Origin: CAXXOK01 sp964640955 | Lineage (GTDB): Bacteria; Bacillota; Clostridia; Christensenellales; Aristaeellaceae | Direction: 5' to 3' | Assembly (NCBI GenBank): GCA_964640955.1 | Contig: CAZXJI010000033.1 | Location: 1-26,551 of the forward strand | Length of the DNA: 26,551 nt | Part shown: in pieces, positions 1 to 7,743 of the stretch | How positions within the stretch are numbered: the stretch's first letter is position 1 | Layout: every line of letters starts with the position of its first letter | Program-made: the position numbers and the translations under genes | Notes under the pieces: generated by a model | What the model was told of the DNA's origin: nothing | Seen by the model: the letters and a program-made list of their open reading frames with translations, nothing else | Databases searched by the model: none

Positions 1-190
1 GAGAGAAATTCTGCGCCCCTCTATAGGGCAAGCGCCGAAGGTTCCCAAAGGGCGAGCGGAAAGCCCTTTGGTCGCACCCGCAGGTGCGATCCCCCAGGAT
101 TCCAAAGGGATTCTCCCTTTGGTCGCGCCCGCAGGCGCGATCCCCCCTGCGCCCCCTGCGCCGAGGGGAGCCCAACCCCCTCAACCCTCC
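1..190 (+). repeat. Intergenic hairpin-rich repeat, left copy
   Basis: This G+C-rich element matches, on the opposite strand, the segment at 26537-26374. The first 41 bases (1-41) are identical in both copies. It contains three clear hairpins: CCAAAGGGC (45-53) with GCCCTTTGG (63-71) around the loop GAGCGGAAA; TCGCACC (72-78) with GGTGCGA (83-89); and CCAAAGGGA (102-110) with TCCCTTTGG (114-122). A fourth, TCGCGCC (123-129) with GGCGCGA (134-140), is a variant of the second. The gene-proximal end carries GAGGGGAGCCCAACCCCCTC. The element lies just past the stop codon of the SH3b gene. The window begins inside or at the edge of it, so its true outer limit is unknown. No coding sequence is supported here. 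The function is unknown; a repetitive extragenic palindrome-type element is the simplest description. Confidence 0.85.
64..146 (+). repeat. Two 32-bp direct subrepeats inside the left repeat
   Basis: Bases 64-95 and 115-146 are 32-bp direct repeats with a 51-bp period. They differ at only two positions, 76/127 (A versus G) and 85/136 (T versus C). These two positions pair with each other in the 7-bp stem around the loop CGCA, so an A-T pair in one copy is a G-C pair in the other. This is seen directly and suggests that the stem, not the exact sequence, is kept. Confidence 0.85.
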
Positions 191-202
191 AGCGCTTCGC
201 GC

Positions 203-1393
203 TTATTCCCCTTCGCTGGTGAAATAGTCCAGCACGTACCCGATCTGATCGTCGTAGGCGATCTTCGTCCAGTCCACGCCGGGGGAGAGCACGATGGCGG
301 CGGCTCCGTTGGGCATGCGGGTCAGTACGTCGCCGGTCAGCGAAGCGTCGCTTCTAAGATTCACGTAGGAGCCCTGCGGATGGCTGATCGTCACTATCGG
401 CACGGCCGGCAGGTTGTACAGCGTCAGGTAGCGGGACATCACGTAGCCGGTCGCCGACAGGCTGCTTACGTACACCTTGCTCCACTCGACACCCTGCGAA
501 AGCACCGTCAACTTAACGCCGTTGCTCAGCCGCGCCACGACGCTGGATGCGGTCGAGGGCAGCTCGCGCAGGTTCAGCTTCTGGGTGGAAACGGGGTTGG
601 AGACGGCCGCGTAGCCCTCGGTCGTTGTGTCGGAGGAGGATGAATCGTCCTCCTCCTGGGCGGCGTTGGCCTCGTCCCGCTCGGCGTGCAGGCCCTCGAC
701 CAGAAAATCGCTGCTGATAAAGCCGGTATAGCCGTCGATGGCGACGTACCACCAGTGTGAGCCCTCCAGAAGCACCGCAACGTAACGGTCGCCGGCGAAC
801 TGCCGCCGTACGGACGCGCTGGAAGAGGGCGCCACGCGCATGTTGACGGCGGTGTTGTTGGGGGTTTTGATGGTGCCCGCCGCCACGGCCAGCGGCTGAT
901 TGACGGTTTTGGTGAACTCGGTGCGCACGTACCCCGACAGGTCGCCCGCCTGTACCTGGTACCACCCGTTCTGCTCCGCGAGCACGTTGAGCGGCACGCC
1001 GTTGTACAGAATGGTCACCACCGACGCGGTATAGCTGGGGTAGGAGCGCAGGTTGAGAAACGCGGTGGATTTGGCGTTGTTGACAATGGCGACGTTGCCG
1101 TAAGCAAGGTCTGCGGTCGAATCCAGATAGTTCTTGCTCATATAGCCGGTTTTGCCGTCGGCGGTGGTCACGTAATAAAAATTGTTCTGGCTGCCTTTCA
1201 CCGTCACCCAGCTCCCGCGGCTGTACGCGCCCAGCCACGTGCTTTTGGAGGTGGCCTCTGCGCGCAGGTTGAGCGAATTGGTGCCGGAAACGACGGCGTA
1301 GGTTTCGGCCGCCGCCGCGCCCGTCAGCACCAGGCAGAGCAGCAGGCATAGCGCCGATACGAGGAAGCGGGAAGGGCCAAGCGGATGCTTCAT
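203..1393 (-). CDS. Secreted protein with five bacterial SH3 domains
   Basis: The 396-residue product starts with a signal peptide (basic start, then a hydrophobic run at about 10-25, and likely cleavage after an Ala-rich site near 29). Five SH3b-type repeats follow at about 31-90, 97-160, 171-231, 261-323 and 331-391. Each has the typical xLNLR or VNMR strand near its start, a W or Y strand in the middle and a GY(V/M/I) strand near its end. A Glu/Asp/Ser/Thr-rich linker (about 238-260) separates domains 3 and 4. No catalytic domain (amidase, NlpC/P60) is present, so a role in binding cell wall or surface ligands is inferred from the SH3b family only. The start is supported by AAAGGAA nine bases upstream. 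The gene lies 109 bp downstream of tlyA, behind a probable terminator, so it may be transcribed alone; no clear promoter was found. Confidence 0.85.
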   Translation of the reverse strand: MKHPLGPSRFLVSALCLLLCLVLTGAAAAETYAVVSGTNSLNLRAEATSKSTWLGAYSRGSWVTVKGSQNNFYYVTTADGKTGYMSKNYLDSTADLAYGNVAIVNNAKSTAFLNLRSYPSYTASVVTILYNGVPLNVLAEQNGWYQVQAGDLSGYVRTEFTKTVNQPLAVAAGTIKTPNNTAVNMRVAPSSSASVRRQFAGDRYVAVLLEGSHWWYVAIDGYTGFISSDFLVEGLHAERDEANAAQEEDDSSSSDTTTEGYAAVSNPVSTQKLNLRELPSTASSVVARLSNGVKLTVLSQGVEWSKVYVSSLSATGYVMSRYLTLYNLPAVPIVTISHPQGSYVNLRSDASLTGDVLTRMPNGAAAIVLSPGVDWTKIAYDDQIGYVLDYFTSEGE

Positions 1394-1440
1394 AGGTCAT
1401 CGTTCCTTTCAGCGGATGGATTCGCACAGTCGTTTCACTC

Positions 1441-1466
1441 ATGAAAACGAAAACCGGCGGCGGTTT
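1441..1466 (-). terminator. Probable terminator after tlyA
   Basis: On the minus strand AAACCG and CGGTTT form a 6-bp stem around a 4-base loop (1451-1466), followed by the T-rich tail TTCGTTTTCAT. It lies in the 109-bp gap between tlyA and the SH3b gene. The stem is short, so the call is moderate. Confidence 0.5.
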
Positions 1467-1502
1467 CTTCCCGTCGTCGGCGTTCCGTGAAAGCCCGAAT
1501 CG

Positions 1503-2318
1503 TCATTTGCGGTAGCGTTCCAGCTCCAGCGCGCGCGCCGCGGCCCGTTCGGCCGCGGCGGCCAGGTCCGGGGCGGCCTGCGCACCGAACACGACGTGCA
1601 GAAAAAATTCCCGCGTGCCGTTGTTGCCCGTCACGTGGCTGTGGGTCACGTTCCGCACGGCCGTGTCCGGCTGGGCGTTCAGCTCCGCAATCAACCGGCG
1701 CAGGAGCGGCGCGTACGCGTCGTCCGAAAGCTCGCCGGTGCGGCGCGCCCGCGCGTCCTCCGTTTCAAACAGCGGCTTGACCAGGCAGAGCAGCTCCCCC
1801 TGCCCGCCCATGATCGCGCGGTACAGGGGAACGGCCTTCACCAGCGAAAGATAGCTCAGGTCGGCGGTACCAAGCGTCGGCCGGGGGTCGAGCGAAAGCA
1901 GCTTTGCGTCCCCAAGGTTGGTTTTTTCCAGGTTCACGACCTCCGGCCGCTGGGAAAGGCTCCCCATCAGCTGGCCGAAGCCGACCTCCACGGCGTACAC
2001 CCGCGCCGCGCCGTGCTGCACAAGGCAATCGGTAAAGCCGCCGGTGCACGCGCCCGCGTCGATGCACACCCGGCCCGCGACGGATACGCCGAAGTCGTTT
2101 AGCGCCCCTTCCAGCTTGTAGCCGCCCTTGCCCACGTAGCGCTCGTCAAGCCCCCGCACGGTCAGCGGCTCCTCGACGGGCACGGTTTCGCCGCCGGTGC
2201 GCACCGGCCGGCCTCCGCAGTACACCGCGCCGCCCAGCAGATAGGGCAGGGCCTGCTCCTTCGTTTCAAAGAAGCCCTCTTTAAGCAGCCGGTCGATCGC
2301 TTTGACCTTCCTGCTCAT
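1503..2318 (-). CDS. tlyA: TlyA-family rRNA (cytidine-2'-O)-methyltransferase
   Basis: The 271-residue product has an N-terminal S4 RNA-binding domain (about 1-60, beginning MSRKVKAIDRLLKEGF) and a Rossmann-type FtsJ-like methyltransferase domain. The S-adenosylmethionine loop reads DAGACTGGFTD near residue 88, close to the family's D(V/A)GASTGGFTDCLL. Other family landmarks are KGGYKLEGAL before it and LVKPLFE in the middle. TlyA proteins methylate the 2'-O of C1409 in 16S rRNA and, in some bacteria, C1920 in 23S rRNA. The ATG at 2318 overlaps the esterase stop codon in an ATGA arrangement, which indicates translational coupling; an upstream extension into the esterase gene is possible but lacks support. 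In many Bacillota tlyA sits near dxs, recN or argR, whereas here it ends an operon of transporters and an esterase. Several family positions are conservatively changed (for example LSYLSL instead of the usual SFISL), so it is a divergent member. Confidence 0.88.
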   Translation of the reverse strand: MSRKVKAIDRLLKEGFFETKEQALPYLLGGAVYCGGRPVRTGGETVPVEEPLTVRGLDERYVGKGGYKLEGALNDFGVSVAGRVCIDAGACTGGFTDCLVQHGAARVYAVEVGFGQLMGSLSQRPEVVNLEKTNLGDAKLLSLDPRPTLGTADLSYLSLVKAVPLYRAIMGGQGELLCLVKPLFETEDARARRTGELSDDAYAPLLRRLIAELNAQPDTAVRNVTHSHVTGNNGTREFFLHVVFGAQAAPDLAAAAERAAARALELERYRK

Positions 2319-3094
2319 CGCCCGTTTTCCACGCGCGTAAGCGGCAGCCACGCAAGCACCTTTTCGATCTGCCGATCCCAAAAATCCCAGGTATGGGCCA
2401 CGCCCTCCTCGGTGTGGTAATCGATGTGGAGCTTTTTGCCGAAGCGGGCCATAAAGGCTTCGTTGGCATCGAACAGAAAGTCCGCCGTACCGCAGGCCGC
2501 GTAGATGCGGGGCGCATCCGCGGGCGAAAGCCGCTGCGCCAGCAGCGCCAGGTTGTTTTCATCGCTGCGCAGCCGTTTGTCGCCGCCGAAGACGTCGTTG
2601 AGCTCCCGCATATCGGGCGCTTTCTCCGGAAATTGATAAGCCTGGTGCATCATCAGCGGGCCGGAAAGCGAGGCCACGGCCGCATAGCGCCCGGGCAGGC
2701 GCAGCCCGAGCTTCATGGCGCCGTACCCGCCCATCGAAAGCCCCGCGGCGAAGCGCCCCTCCCGCGTTTTGCACAGCGGGAAGTACGTCTCCATCACGTT
2801 GGGCAGTTCCTCGCTGACGAACGTCCAGTACCGGGGGCCGTGCGCCATATCGGCGTAGAAGGAACGGTTCACGGCGGGCATGACCACCGCCACGGCGTAA
2901 CGGGACGCGTAGCGGGCGACGGCGGTCTGGCGCAACCACGCGGTGTGGTCGTCGCTCAGGCCGTGCAGCAGGTAGAGCGTAGGCAGGGGTTCGCCTTTCA
3001 GCGTCCGCATGGGCTCATACTCCGGCAGCAGCACGTAAGCCGCGGTCTGCACGCCCAGCGTCGGGCTGTAGAAGTGAAAATCGGATAAGATCAT
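2315..3094 (-). CDS. Esterase D-like alpha/beta hydrolase (EstA type)
   Basis: The 259-residue product belongs to the esterase D/putative esterase family. The oxyanion-side LLHG is at 42-45, the nucleophile elbow GLSMGG places the catalytic Ser at 120, the probable acid is Asp205 in CGTADFLFD, and the probable His is 234 in HTWDFW. This is a complete catalytic triad. Relatives include tributyrin esterases and S-formylglutathione hydrolases; the natural substrate cannot be read from the sequence. There is no signal peptide, so it should be cytoplasmic. I chose the ATG at 3094 because AAGGAG lies eight bases upstream; a TTG at 3100 would be only two bases from it. The gene follows the AEC transporter after a short gap and overlaps tlyA by 4 bp, so it is part of the MFS-AEC-esterase-tlyA operon. 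Confidence 0.87.
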   Translation of the reverse strand: MILSDFHFYSPTLGVQTAAYVLLPEYEPMRTLKGEPLPTLYLLHGLSDDHTAWLRQTAVARYASRYAVAVVMPAVNRSFYADMAHGPRYWTFVSEELPNVMETYFPLCKTREGRFAAGLSMGGYGAMKLGLRLPGRYAAVASLSGPLMMHQAYQFPEKAPDMRELNDVFGGDKRLRSDENNLALLAQRLSPADAPRIYAACGTADFLFDANEAFMARFGKKLHIDYHTEEGVAHTWDFWDRQIEKVLAWLPLTRVENGR

Positions 3095-3118
3095 ACGCAA
3101 GTCTCCTTACAGGTCCAT

Positions 3119-4048
3119 TCAGGCCAGGGAATACGCCGCGACGGCGATGTACAGCGCGATGGATACGAGCGTCTGCATCGAAAGCGCCGTGGAGATGTAC
3201 TCGCCGTCGCCCGCCGCGTCGGCGTACAGGGGGATAATGTAGGGGGCGGGCAGGCTGTAGGCCAGCAGCATCGCCACGAACAGCGGTTTGTCGAAGGGGA
3301 TCAGGCTGAACACGGCAAGCGCCACCAGGCAGAGCAGCGAAGCCATGACCGCCAGGCGCAGGCCGACGGTTTTGAGCACCGGGCGCATCAGCGTCCGCTT
3401 GAAGCTCAGCTCGTAGCCGACGATCAGCAGAATCAGCGCGGAGGTCGGCGCGGCGATGAAGGCGATCACGTCGCTGACAATCGTCCCGGCCGCCGAGCTC
3501 AGCACCCGCTGCCCCACGCCGAGCGCGCCCAGCGCCACGCCCAGGACGATGGCGACGAACACGGGGTTGCGCGCCATGCCGCCGAGCAGCTCCTTCGGCG
3601 ACGTTTTCCGCCCGCCGACCGCCTTGAGCGTCGTCAGGAACACGGTGAAGGCGAACATCGTCTGCCCGATGTCCACCATGGCGAAGATTTTCGTTTGCCC
3701 GGCATACAGAAGGCCGAACAGGGCGTAGCCGAGCATGCCGCCCTCGAAATTGGTGGTGAGGAACGGCAGGAACCTGCCGTAGGGCGCGACGAAGCGCCTC
3801 AGCCAGAACCCGGCCGCCAGCCCCAGCCCGCAGGAGAGGAACATCGCCGCGAAGGTCAGGGCGATCTTCCCCGAATACTCGGCGGTGAAGAAGGCGTTGA
3901 AAAGCACCGCCGGCAGGGTGATGTTGCTCACGACCGCCTTGAGCCCCTTGAGCCCTTCAGCGCCGAAGATTTTTCTGCGGTTGCACAGGTACCCCAGCCC
4001 GAAGGTGATCAGCACCGGGAGCACCATTTGCAGTATCGACAGCGTCAT
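3119..4048 (-). CDS. AEC-family membrane transporter
   Basis: The 309-residue product is almost entirely hydrophobic, with about ten predicted membrane segments in two halves. It begins MTLSILQMVLPVLITFGLGY and resembles the auxin efflux carrier family (membrane transport protein, Mem_trans). Members move organic anions such as malate or auxin-like weak acids; the substrate here is unknown. The ATG at 4048 is preferred because AAAGGAG is eight bases upstream, whereas a GTG at 4054 would sit too close to it. It follows the MFS gene by 22 bp and precedes the esterase by 24 bp, consistent with co-transcription. A transporter pair beside an esterase suggests handling of a small carboxylate or ester, but this is only inference. 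Confidence 0.85.
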   Translation of the reverse strand: MTLSILQMVLPVLITFGLGYLCNRRKIFGAEGLKGLKAVVSNITLPAVLFNAFFTAEYSGKIALTFAAMFLSCGLGLAAGFWLRRFVAPYGRFLPFLTTNFEGGMLGYALFGLLYAGQTKIFAMVDIGQTMFAFTVFLTTLKAVGGRKTSPKELLGGMARNPVFVAIVLGVALGALGVGQRVLSSAAGTIVSDVIAFIAAPTSALILLIVGYELSFKRTLMRPVLKTVGLRLAVMASLLCLVALAVFSLIPFDKPLFVAMLLAYSLPAPYIIPLYADAAGDGEYISTALSMQTLVSIALYIAVAAYSLA

Positions 4049-4070
4049 GCCCACCGCTCCTTTCGTCGGG

Positions 4071-5279
4071 TTACGCCTGCTCGCGCGCCGCCGTCCTTTG
4101 CGCCTTCAGCCGAACGCGCAGCCACAGCCCCAACAGCAGCAAAACCGGAAAGCCGACGGCCGACGGCAGCCCCGCGCGCAGCGCGCCGCCCGATGCGTCG
4201 GCCACGAAGCCCACCGTCGCCGGGCCGCTCGCGCAGCCCAGGTCACCCGCCAGCGCCAGCAGCGCGAACATCGCCGTGCCGCCCGCCGGGCAGCCCGCGG
4301 CAGCCAGGCTGAACGTGCCCGGCCAGAACACGCCCACCGAAAAGCCTACCGTCGCGCAGCCCAGCAGGCTTACGAACGGCGAAGGCGCGAAGGCCGCCAG
4401 CCCGTAGCCCAGTATGCACAGGCCCGCGCACGCCGCCATGGTGCGCCCCAGCGGAAGCCGGTCGCTGAAACGGGCGTACAGCAGGCGGGACAGGCCCATG
4501 AGCGCCGCGAACAGGCAGGGCCCCGCCAGGTCGCCCACGGTCTTGCTCACGTTGAGCCCCGCCTCCGCGAAGGCGGACGCCCACTGGCTCATGCCCTGCT
4601 CGCTGGCTCCGGCGCACACCATGAGCATCGCGAACACCCAGAACAGCCTGCTCTTGAACAGCGCGCGCACCCCCATGCCGCCGCCGGCCTCGGTCAGGTG
4701 GTTAATGGGCACGCGCGCGAAGTAAAACGCGTTGGCAAGCGGCACCGCCGCCCAGATCAGCGCCATCACGTGCCAGCGGGCAACCCCGAAGATCGCGAAA
4801 AACGCCGTGGTCGTCAGCACCACGAACACGTGCCCCCAGCAGTAGAAGGAATGCAAAAGGCTCATGGCCGCTTCCTTCTTCTGTGTGGGGCAGGCTTCCA
4901 CGATGGGGCTGATCAGCACCTCGATCAGCCCGCCGCCGACGGCGTAGAGCACCACGGAGATGAGCAGGCCCACAAACGGCGTGGGCAGCAGCGCAGGCAG
5001 GAGCCCCAGCCCCATCAGCCCCACGGCCGCCAGGATATGCGCCGTCACCGCCCAGAAGCGGTAACCGAGCCTGTCCACCAGGCGGGCGGACAGCGCATCC
5101 ACGACGAGCTGCACCGAGAAGTTCAGCGTCACCAGCAGCGTAATCTGTTCCAGCGGCACCCCCATCTCCCGCTGGAACGTCAGAAACAGCAAAGGCGCGA
5201 AATTGTTGACGATCGCCTGCGTCACATACCCCAGGTAGCTGGCATACAGCGTGTGCGTGTAGTCGGTACGGATGCTCAT
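4071..5279 (-). CDS. Major facilitator superfamily transporter
   Basis: The 402-residue product has about twelve hydrophobic segments in two six-helix halves, as in the major facilitator superfamily. Conserved loops include SARLVDRLGYRFWAVTAH after helix 2 and a matching SDRLPLGRTMA in the second half. It resembles the sugar/fucose permease-like branch, but the substrate cannot be assigned. The start at 5279 has AGGAGA upstream in the right position; a longer reading frame to 5420 would run through the promoter and has no ribosome binding site. It is the first gene of a leftward operon with the AEC transporter, the esterase and tlyA, and is divergent from bioY. Confidence 0.87.
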   Translation of the reverse strand: MSIRTDYTHTLYASYLGYVTQAIVNNFAPLLFLTFQREMGVPLEQITLLVTLNFSVQLVVDALSARLVDRLGYRFWAVTAHILAAVGLMGLGLLPALLPTPFVGLLISVVLYAVGGGLIEVLISPIVEACPTQKKEAAMSLLHSFYCWGHVFVVLTTTAFFAIFGVARWHVMALIWAAVPLANAFYFARVPINHLTEAGGGMGVRALFKSRLFWVFAMLMVCAGASEQGMSQWASAFAEAGLNVSKTVGDLAGPCLFAALMGLSRLLYARFSDRLPLGRTMAACAGLCILGYGLAAFAPSPFVSLLGCATVGFSVGVFWPGTFSLAAAGCPAGGTAMFALLALAGDLGCASGPATVGFVADASGGALRAGLPSAVGFPVLLLLGLWLRVRLKAQRTAAREQA

Positions 5280-5306
5280 GTGTGATTCTCCTCTCGCGTC
5301 CCGGCT

Positions 5307-5335
5307 ATCATACCACAGGACGGAAGGATTGGGAA
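5307..5335 (-). promoter_or_regulatory. Probable promoter of the MFS operon
   Basis: The minus strand reads TTCCCA, 17 bases, TATGAT, with the -10 box about 28 bases before the start codon at 5279. A second TATAAT on the same strand (5424-5429) has only a weak -35 and would give a longer leader; it overlaps the bioY control region. Confidence 0.5.
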
Positions 5336-5435
5336 GCTGCCGCGCGCGCCCCTGCCGGAAAAAAAGCGGCTCGGCAAAGCTCGATCGGCGCGGCCGCCGT
5401 CCGTTTATTTTTCGATGCATTCCATTATATGTCTA

Positions 5436-5466
5436 TTGTCACCTTAAAGAAAAATATCGGTTGACA
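5436..5466 (+). promoter_or_regulatory. Candidate BirA operator upstream of bioY
   Basis: TTGTCACC (5436-5443) and GGTTGACA (5459-5466) form an imperfect inverted repeat with a 15-base A/T-rich spacer. This resembles the BirA box pattern of TTGTnAACC-N14 to 16-GGTTnACAA known from biotin regulons. The right arm overlaps the bioY -35 box, so bound BirA would block RNA polymerase. The left arm is one base short of the ideal symmetry. The window also encodes a BirA with a DNA-binding domain. Confidence 0.5.
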
Positions 5467-5489
5467 TTCGCTTGTCCCTTTGTTATGAT
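5461..5489 (+). promoter_or_regulatory. Sigma-A promoter of bioY
   Basis: TTGACA (5461-5466), a 17-base spacer and TATGAT (5484-5489) give a near-consensus promoter about 70 bases before the bioY start. The -35 box lies within the right arm of the candidate BirA operator. Confidence 0.8.
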
Positions 5490-5561
5490 TCTATCGAGTT
5501 TTCCCGGCGGCCGCCACGCGTCCGAAGGCCGTGCCGCCGTATGAAAGGAAGCGGTTCACCC

Positions 5562-6119
5562 GTGTCCACGCCCCGTGAGAAGCTTGCTACCGTCGACCTG
5601 GTTTACATCGCCCTGTTCGCCGTGCTGATTGCCGTGTGCGCCTGGATCTCCATCCCCTCCACCGTACCCTTCACCCTCCAGACCTTCGGGGTGCTGTGCG
5701 CCATGGGGCTGCTGGGCGGGCGGCGCGCGTCGCTCGCGGTGCTTCTATACCTGTTGCTGGGCGCGGTGGGCCTGCCCGTGTTTTCGGGCTTCCGCGGCGG
5801 CGTTGGGGTGCTGCTCGGCGTTACGGGCGGCTATCTGGTCGGTTTTCAGGTCGCCGCGCTGCTCTACTGGCTGCTCACCGTGCTGCTGGGATCAAGGCCC
5901 TGGGTGCGGATGCTGGGCATGGCGCTGGGGCTTGTCGCCTGCTACGCCTTCGGCACCGCCTGGTTCATGGTCGCCTACGCCGGGGCTGCCGGCCCCGTGG
6001 GGCTTGCGACGGCGCTGAGCTGGTGCGTGCTGCCCTTCCTGATTCCCGAAGCGATCAAAACCGCGCTGGCCTTCGTGGTAGTGAAGGCCGTGCCCGCGCG
6101 TGTCAAGGCGTTCCGCTGA
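5562..6119 (+). CDS. bioY: BioY-type biotin permease (ECF substrate-binding subunit)
   Basis: The product of about 185 residues has six hydrophobic segments and BioY landmarks: ISIPSTVPFTLQTFGV near the start, LLGGRRASLAVLLYLLLGAVGLPVFSGF, then GVTGGYLVGF. BioY is the membrane S component that captures biotin, working alone or with the ECF energy-coupling module; no ecfA or ecfT gene lies in this window. I prefer the GTG at 5562 because AAAGGA is placed upstream of it, giving a normal BioY N-terminus; an ATG at 5541 in frame is the alternative (192 residues) but has a poorer ribosome binding site. The gene is transcribed alone from a strong promoter with a candidate BirA operator. It ends at a large hairpin shared with the convergent glgA. 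Confidence 0.9.
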   Translation: MSTPREKLATVDLVYIALFAVLIAVCAWISIPSTVPFTLQTFGVLCAMGLLGGRRASLAVLLYLLLGAVGLPVFSGFRGGVGVLLGVTGGYLVGFQVAALLYWLLTVLLGSRPWVRMLGMALGLVACYAFGTAWFMVAYAGAAGPVGLATALSWCVLPFLIPEAIKTALAFVVVKAVPARVKAFR

Positions 6120-6138
6120 AAACAAAACCGCCTTATCA

Positions 6139-6187
6139 AACCGGAGCCGGCCAACGCCCCATAGGGGGCCGAAGGCCGGCTCCGGTT
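6139..6187. terminator. Hairpin between convergent bioY and glgA
   Basis: A perfect 14-bp inverted repeat (6139-6152 with 6174-6187, AACCGGAGCCGGCC and its complement) encloses 21 bases that contain a smaller GCCCC/GGGGC pairing. It fills the gap between convergent genes. The T-rich tail is weak on both strands, so it may be a terminator that acts with help, or only a stabilising 3' hairpin. Confidence 0.6.
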
Positions 6188-6218
6188 CGTTCGCCGCGTT
6201 TCGCGCGATGCCGAACGG

Positions 6219-7658
6219 TTATTTCCCGGTCAGCTTTTCGTAGATCGCCACGTAATCCCGCGCGCTGTGCGCCCAGCTGTAGTCCCCCTGCATGCCGCGC
6301 TTCTGGAGGGCCTTGAGCACCGTCTTGTCGTTTTCGTAGTAGTGCAGCGCCCGACGGACGACCGCAAGCATATCGTGCGCGTTGTAGTTGAGGAACGTAA
6401 AGCCGTTGCCGTCCTTGGTAAACTCGTTGTAGCTCAGCACCGTGTCCCGAAGGCCGCCGGTCTCCCTAACGATCGGGATGGTGCCGTAGCGCATGGCGAT
6501 CAACTGGCTCAGGCCGCAGGGCTCGAACAGCGACGGCATCAGGAAGAAATCCGCCCCGGCGTACAGCTTGTGCGCCAGCGCCGTGTCCATGGCGAAGCGC
6601 GCGGCCAGTTGCCCGCGGTACTGCCCCTCCGCCCAGCTGAAAAGGTTGGTGTAGCGCGCGTCGCCCATGCCCAGCACCGCCAGCTGCACCTTTTCGCTCA
6701 TCAGGTCGCCCAGCACGCAATCCACCAGGTCGAGGCCCTTCTGGTTGGTCAGCCGTCCCACCATGGCGATCAGGGGAACATCCGCGTCCACCGTAAGCCC
6801 AAGGTCCTGCTGCAACCGGCGCTTGTTTTCCGCCTTGCCTTCAAGCTTGCTCAGACTGAAAGGCTTGTAGATCTGCGGATCGTGCTCCGGGTCGTACTCG
6901 ACGACGTCGATGCCGTTGAGCACTCCGTAGAGCGAATCCCGCCGGGCGCGGATCAGCCCGTCCAGCCGCTCGCCGTAGTAGGCCGTGGTGATCTCCTCGG
7001 CGTAGCTGGGGCTGACGGTGGAAATGGCGTCGCTGTACACCAGCCCCGCCTTCATGAAGTTGGCGCACCCGTAGCATTCCAGCTTGTCGCTGGACCACAG
7101 TCCGTCGCCCAGGCCGAGCACGTCCTGCACTTCCTTGATGCCGAAGATGCCCTGGTACTGCAGGTTGTGGATGGTGAAGATGCTCTTGACGTTGGCGTAG
7201 AAGGGCAGGTGCGCGTACTGTATCTTGAGCAGCGCGGGCACCATGCCGCTTTGCCAGTCGTGAGCGTGCAGGATATCCGGGTGGAACTCCAAAAGCGGCA
7301 GGGCGTTGAGCACCGCGCGGCAGAAGAAGCCGTAGCGCTCGTACTCGTCCCCGCCCAGGCCGTAAATGTAGGGACGGCCGAAGTAATACTTATTGTCCAG
7401 GAAGTAGTAGGTAACCCCGTCTTTTTTGAGCATCATCACGCCGCAGTACTGCCGGCGCCAGCCCAACTGAACGTCGAAATGGAGCACGAACTGCATTTTG
7501 TGCTGCCAGTCCATCGGGATGGCCGTGTACAGGGGGATCATGACGCGCACGTCGTGCCCCTGCTTGGCCAAAACGGGCGCAAGCGACCCCACCACGTCCG
7601 CCAGACCGCCGGTTTTGATAAAAGGTACGCATTCGCTGGCTGTAAACAGGATATTCAT
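6219..7658 (-). CDS. glgA: Glycogen synthase (ADP-glucose, GT5)
   Basis: The 479-residue product is a full-length bacterial glycogen synthase, which transfers glucose from ADP-glucose to the end of an alpha-1,4-glucan. The N-terminal KTGG signature (15-18, in KTGGLADVVG) binds the ADP-glucose phosphates. The first Rossmann domain holds HAHDWQSG, and the second holds VGRLTNQKG and the LFEPCGLSQLIAM segment of the GT-B nucleotide-sugar site. ATG 7658 has AAGGAG eight bases upstream. It is the last gene of the glgB-glgC-glgD-glgA run, but a terminator-like hairpin lies in the 85-bp gap after glgD, so its expression may be lower or separately tuned. No glycogen phosphorylase or debranching gene is adjacent. 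Confidence 0.96.
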   Translation of the reverse strand: MNILFTASECVPFIKTGGLADVVGSLAPVLAKQGHDVRVMIPLYTAIPMDWQHKMQFVLHFDVQLGWRRQYCGVMMLKKDGVTYYFLDNKYYFGRPYIYGLGGDEYERYGFFCRAVLNALPLLEFHPDILHAHDWQSGMVPALLKIQYAHLPFYANVKSIFTIHNLQYQGIFGIKEVQDVLGLGDGLWSSDKLECYGCANFMKAGLVYSDAISTVSPSYAEEITTAYYGERLDGLIRARRDSLYGVLNGIDVVEYDPEHDPQIYKPFSLSKLEGKAENKRRLQQDLGLTVDADVPLIAMVGRLTNQKGLDLVDCVLGDLMSEKVQLAVLGMGDARYTNLFSWAEGQYRGQLAARFAMDTALAHKLYAGADFFLMPSLFEPCGLSQLIAMRYGTIPIVRETGGLRDTVLSYNEFTKDGNGFTFLNYNAHDMLAVVRRALHYYENDKTVLKALQKRGMQGDYSWAHSARDYVAIYEKLTGK

Positions 7659-7712
7659 ACGTTTCTCTCCTTGCCCGGCTCCCGCTCCGCAGAAGGAGCC
7701 TTCGTTCGGTTC

Positions 7713-7733
7713 AAAAAGGGGACCGTTCCCCTT
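7713..7733 (-). terminator. Terminator-like hairpin between glgD and glgA
   Basis: On the minus strand AAGGGGA and TCCCCTT form a 7-bp stem around the loop ACGG (7716-7733). The stem runs directly into a five-T tract (7713-7717 in total). It lies just after the glgD stop codon and 55 bases before the glgA start. It has the form of an intrinsic terminator but is inside an apparent operon. Confidence 0.65.
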
Positions 7734-7743
7734 GGGAATGCGT

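Noticed and set aside
68..643. A 191-codon plus-strand frame starting in the left repeat
   Set aside because: It runs from the hairpin repeat into the antisense of the SH3b gene, with no ribosome binding site or known domain.
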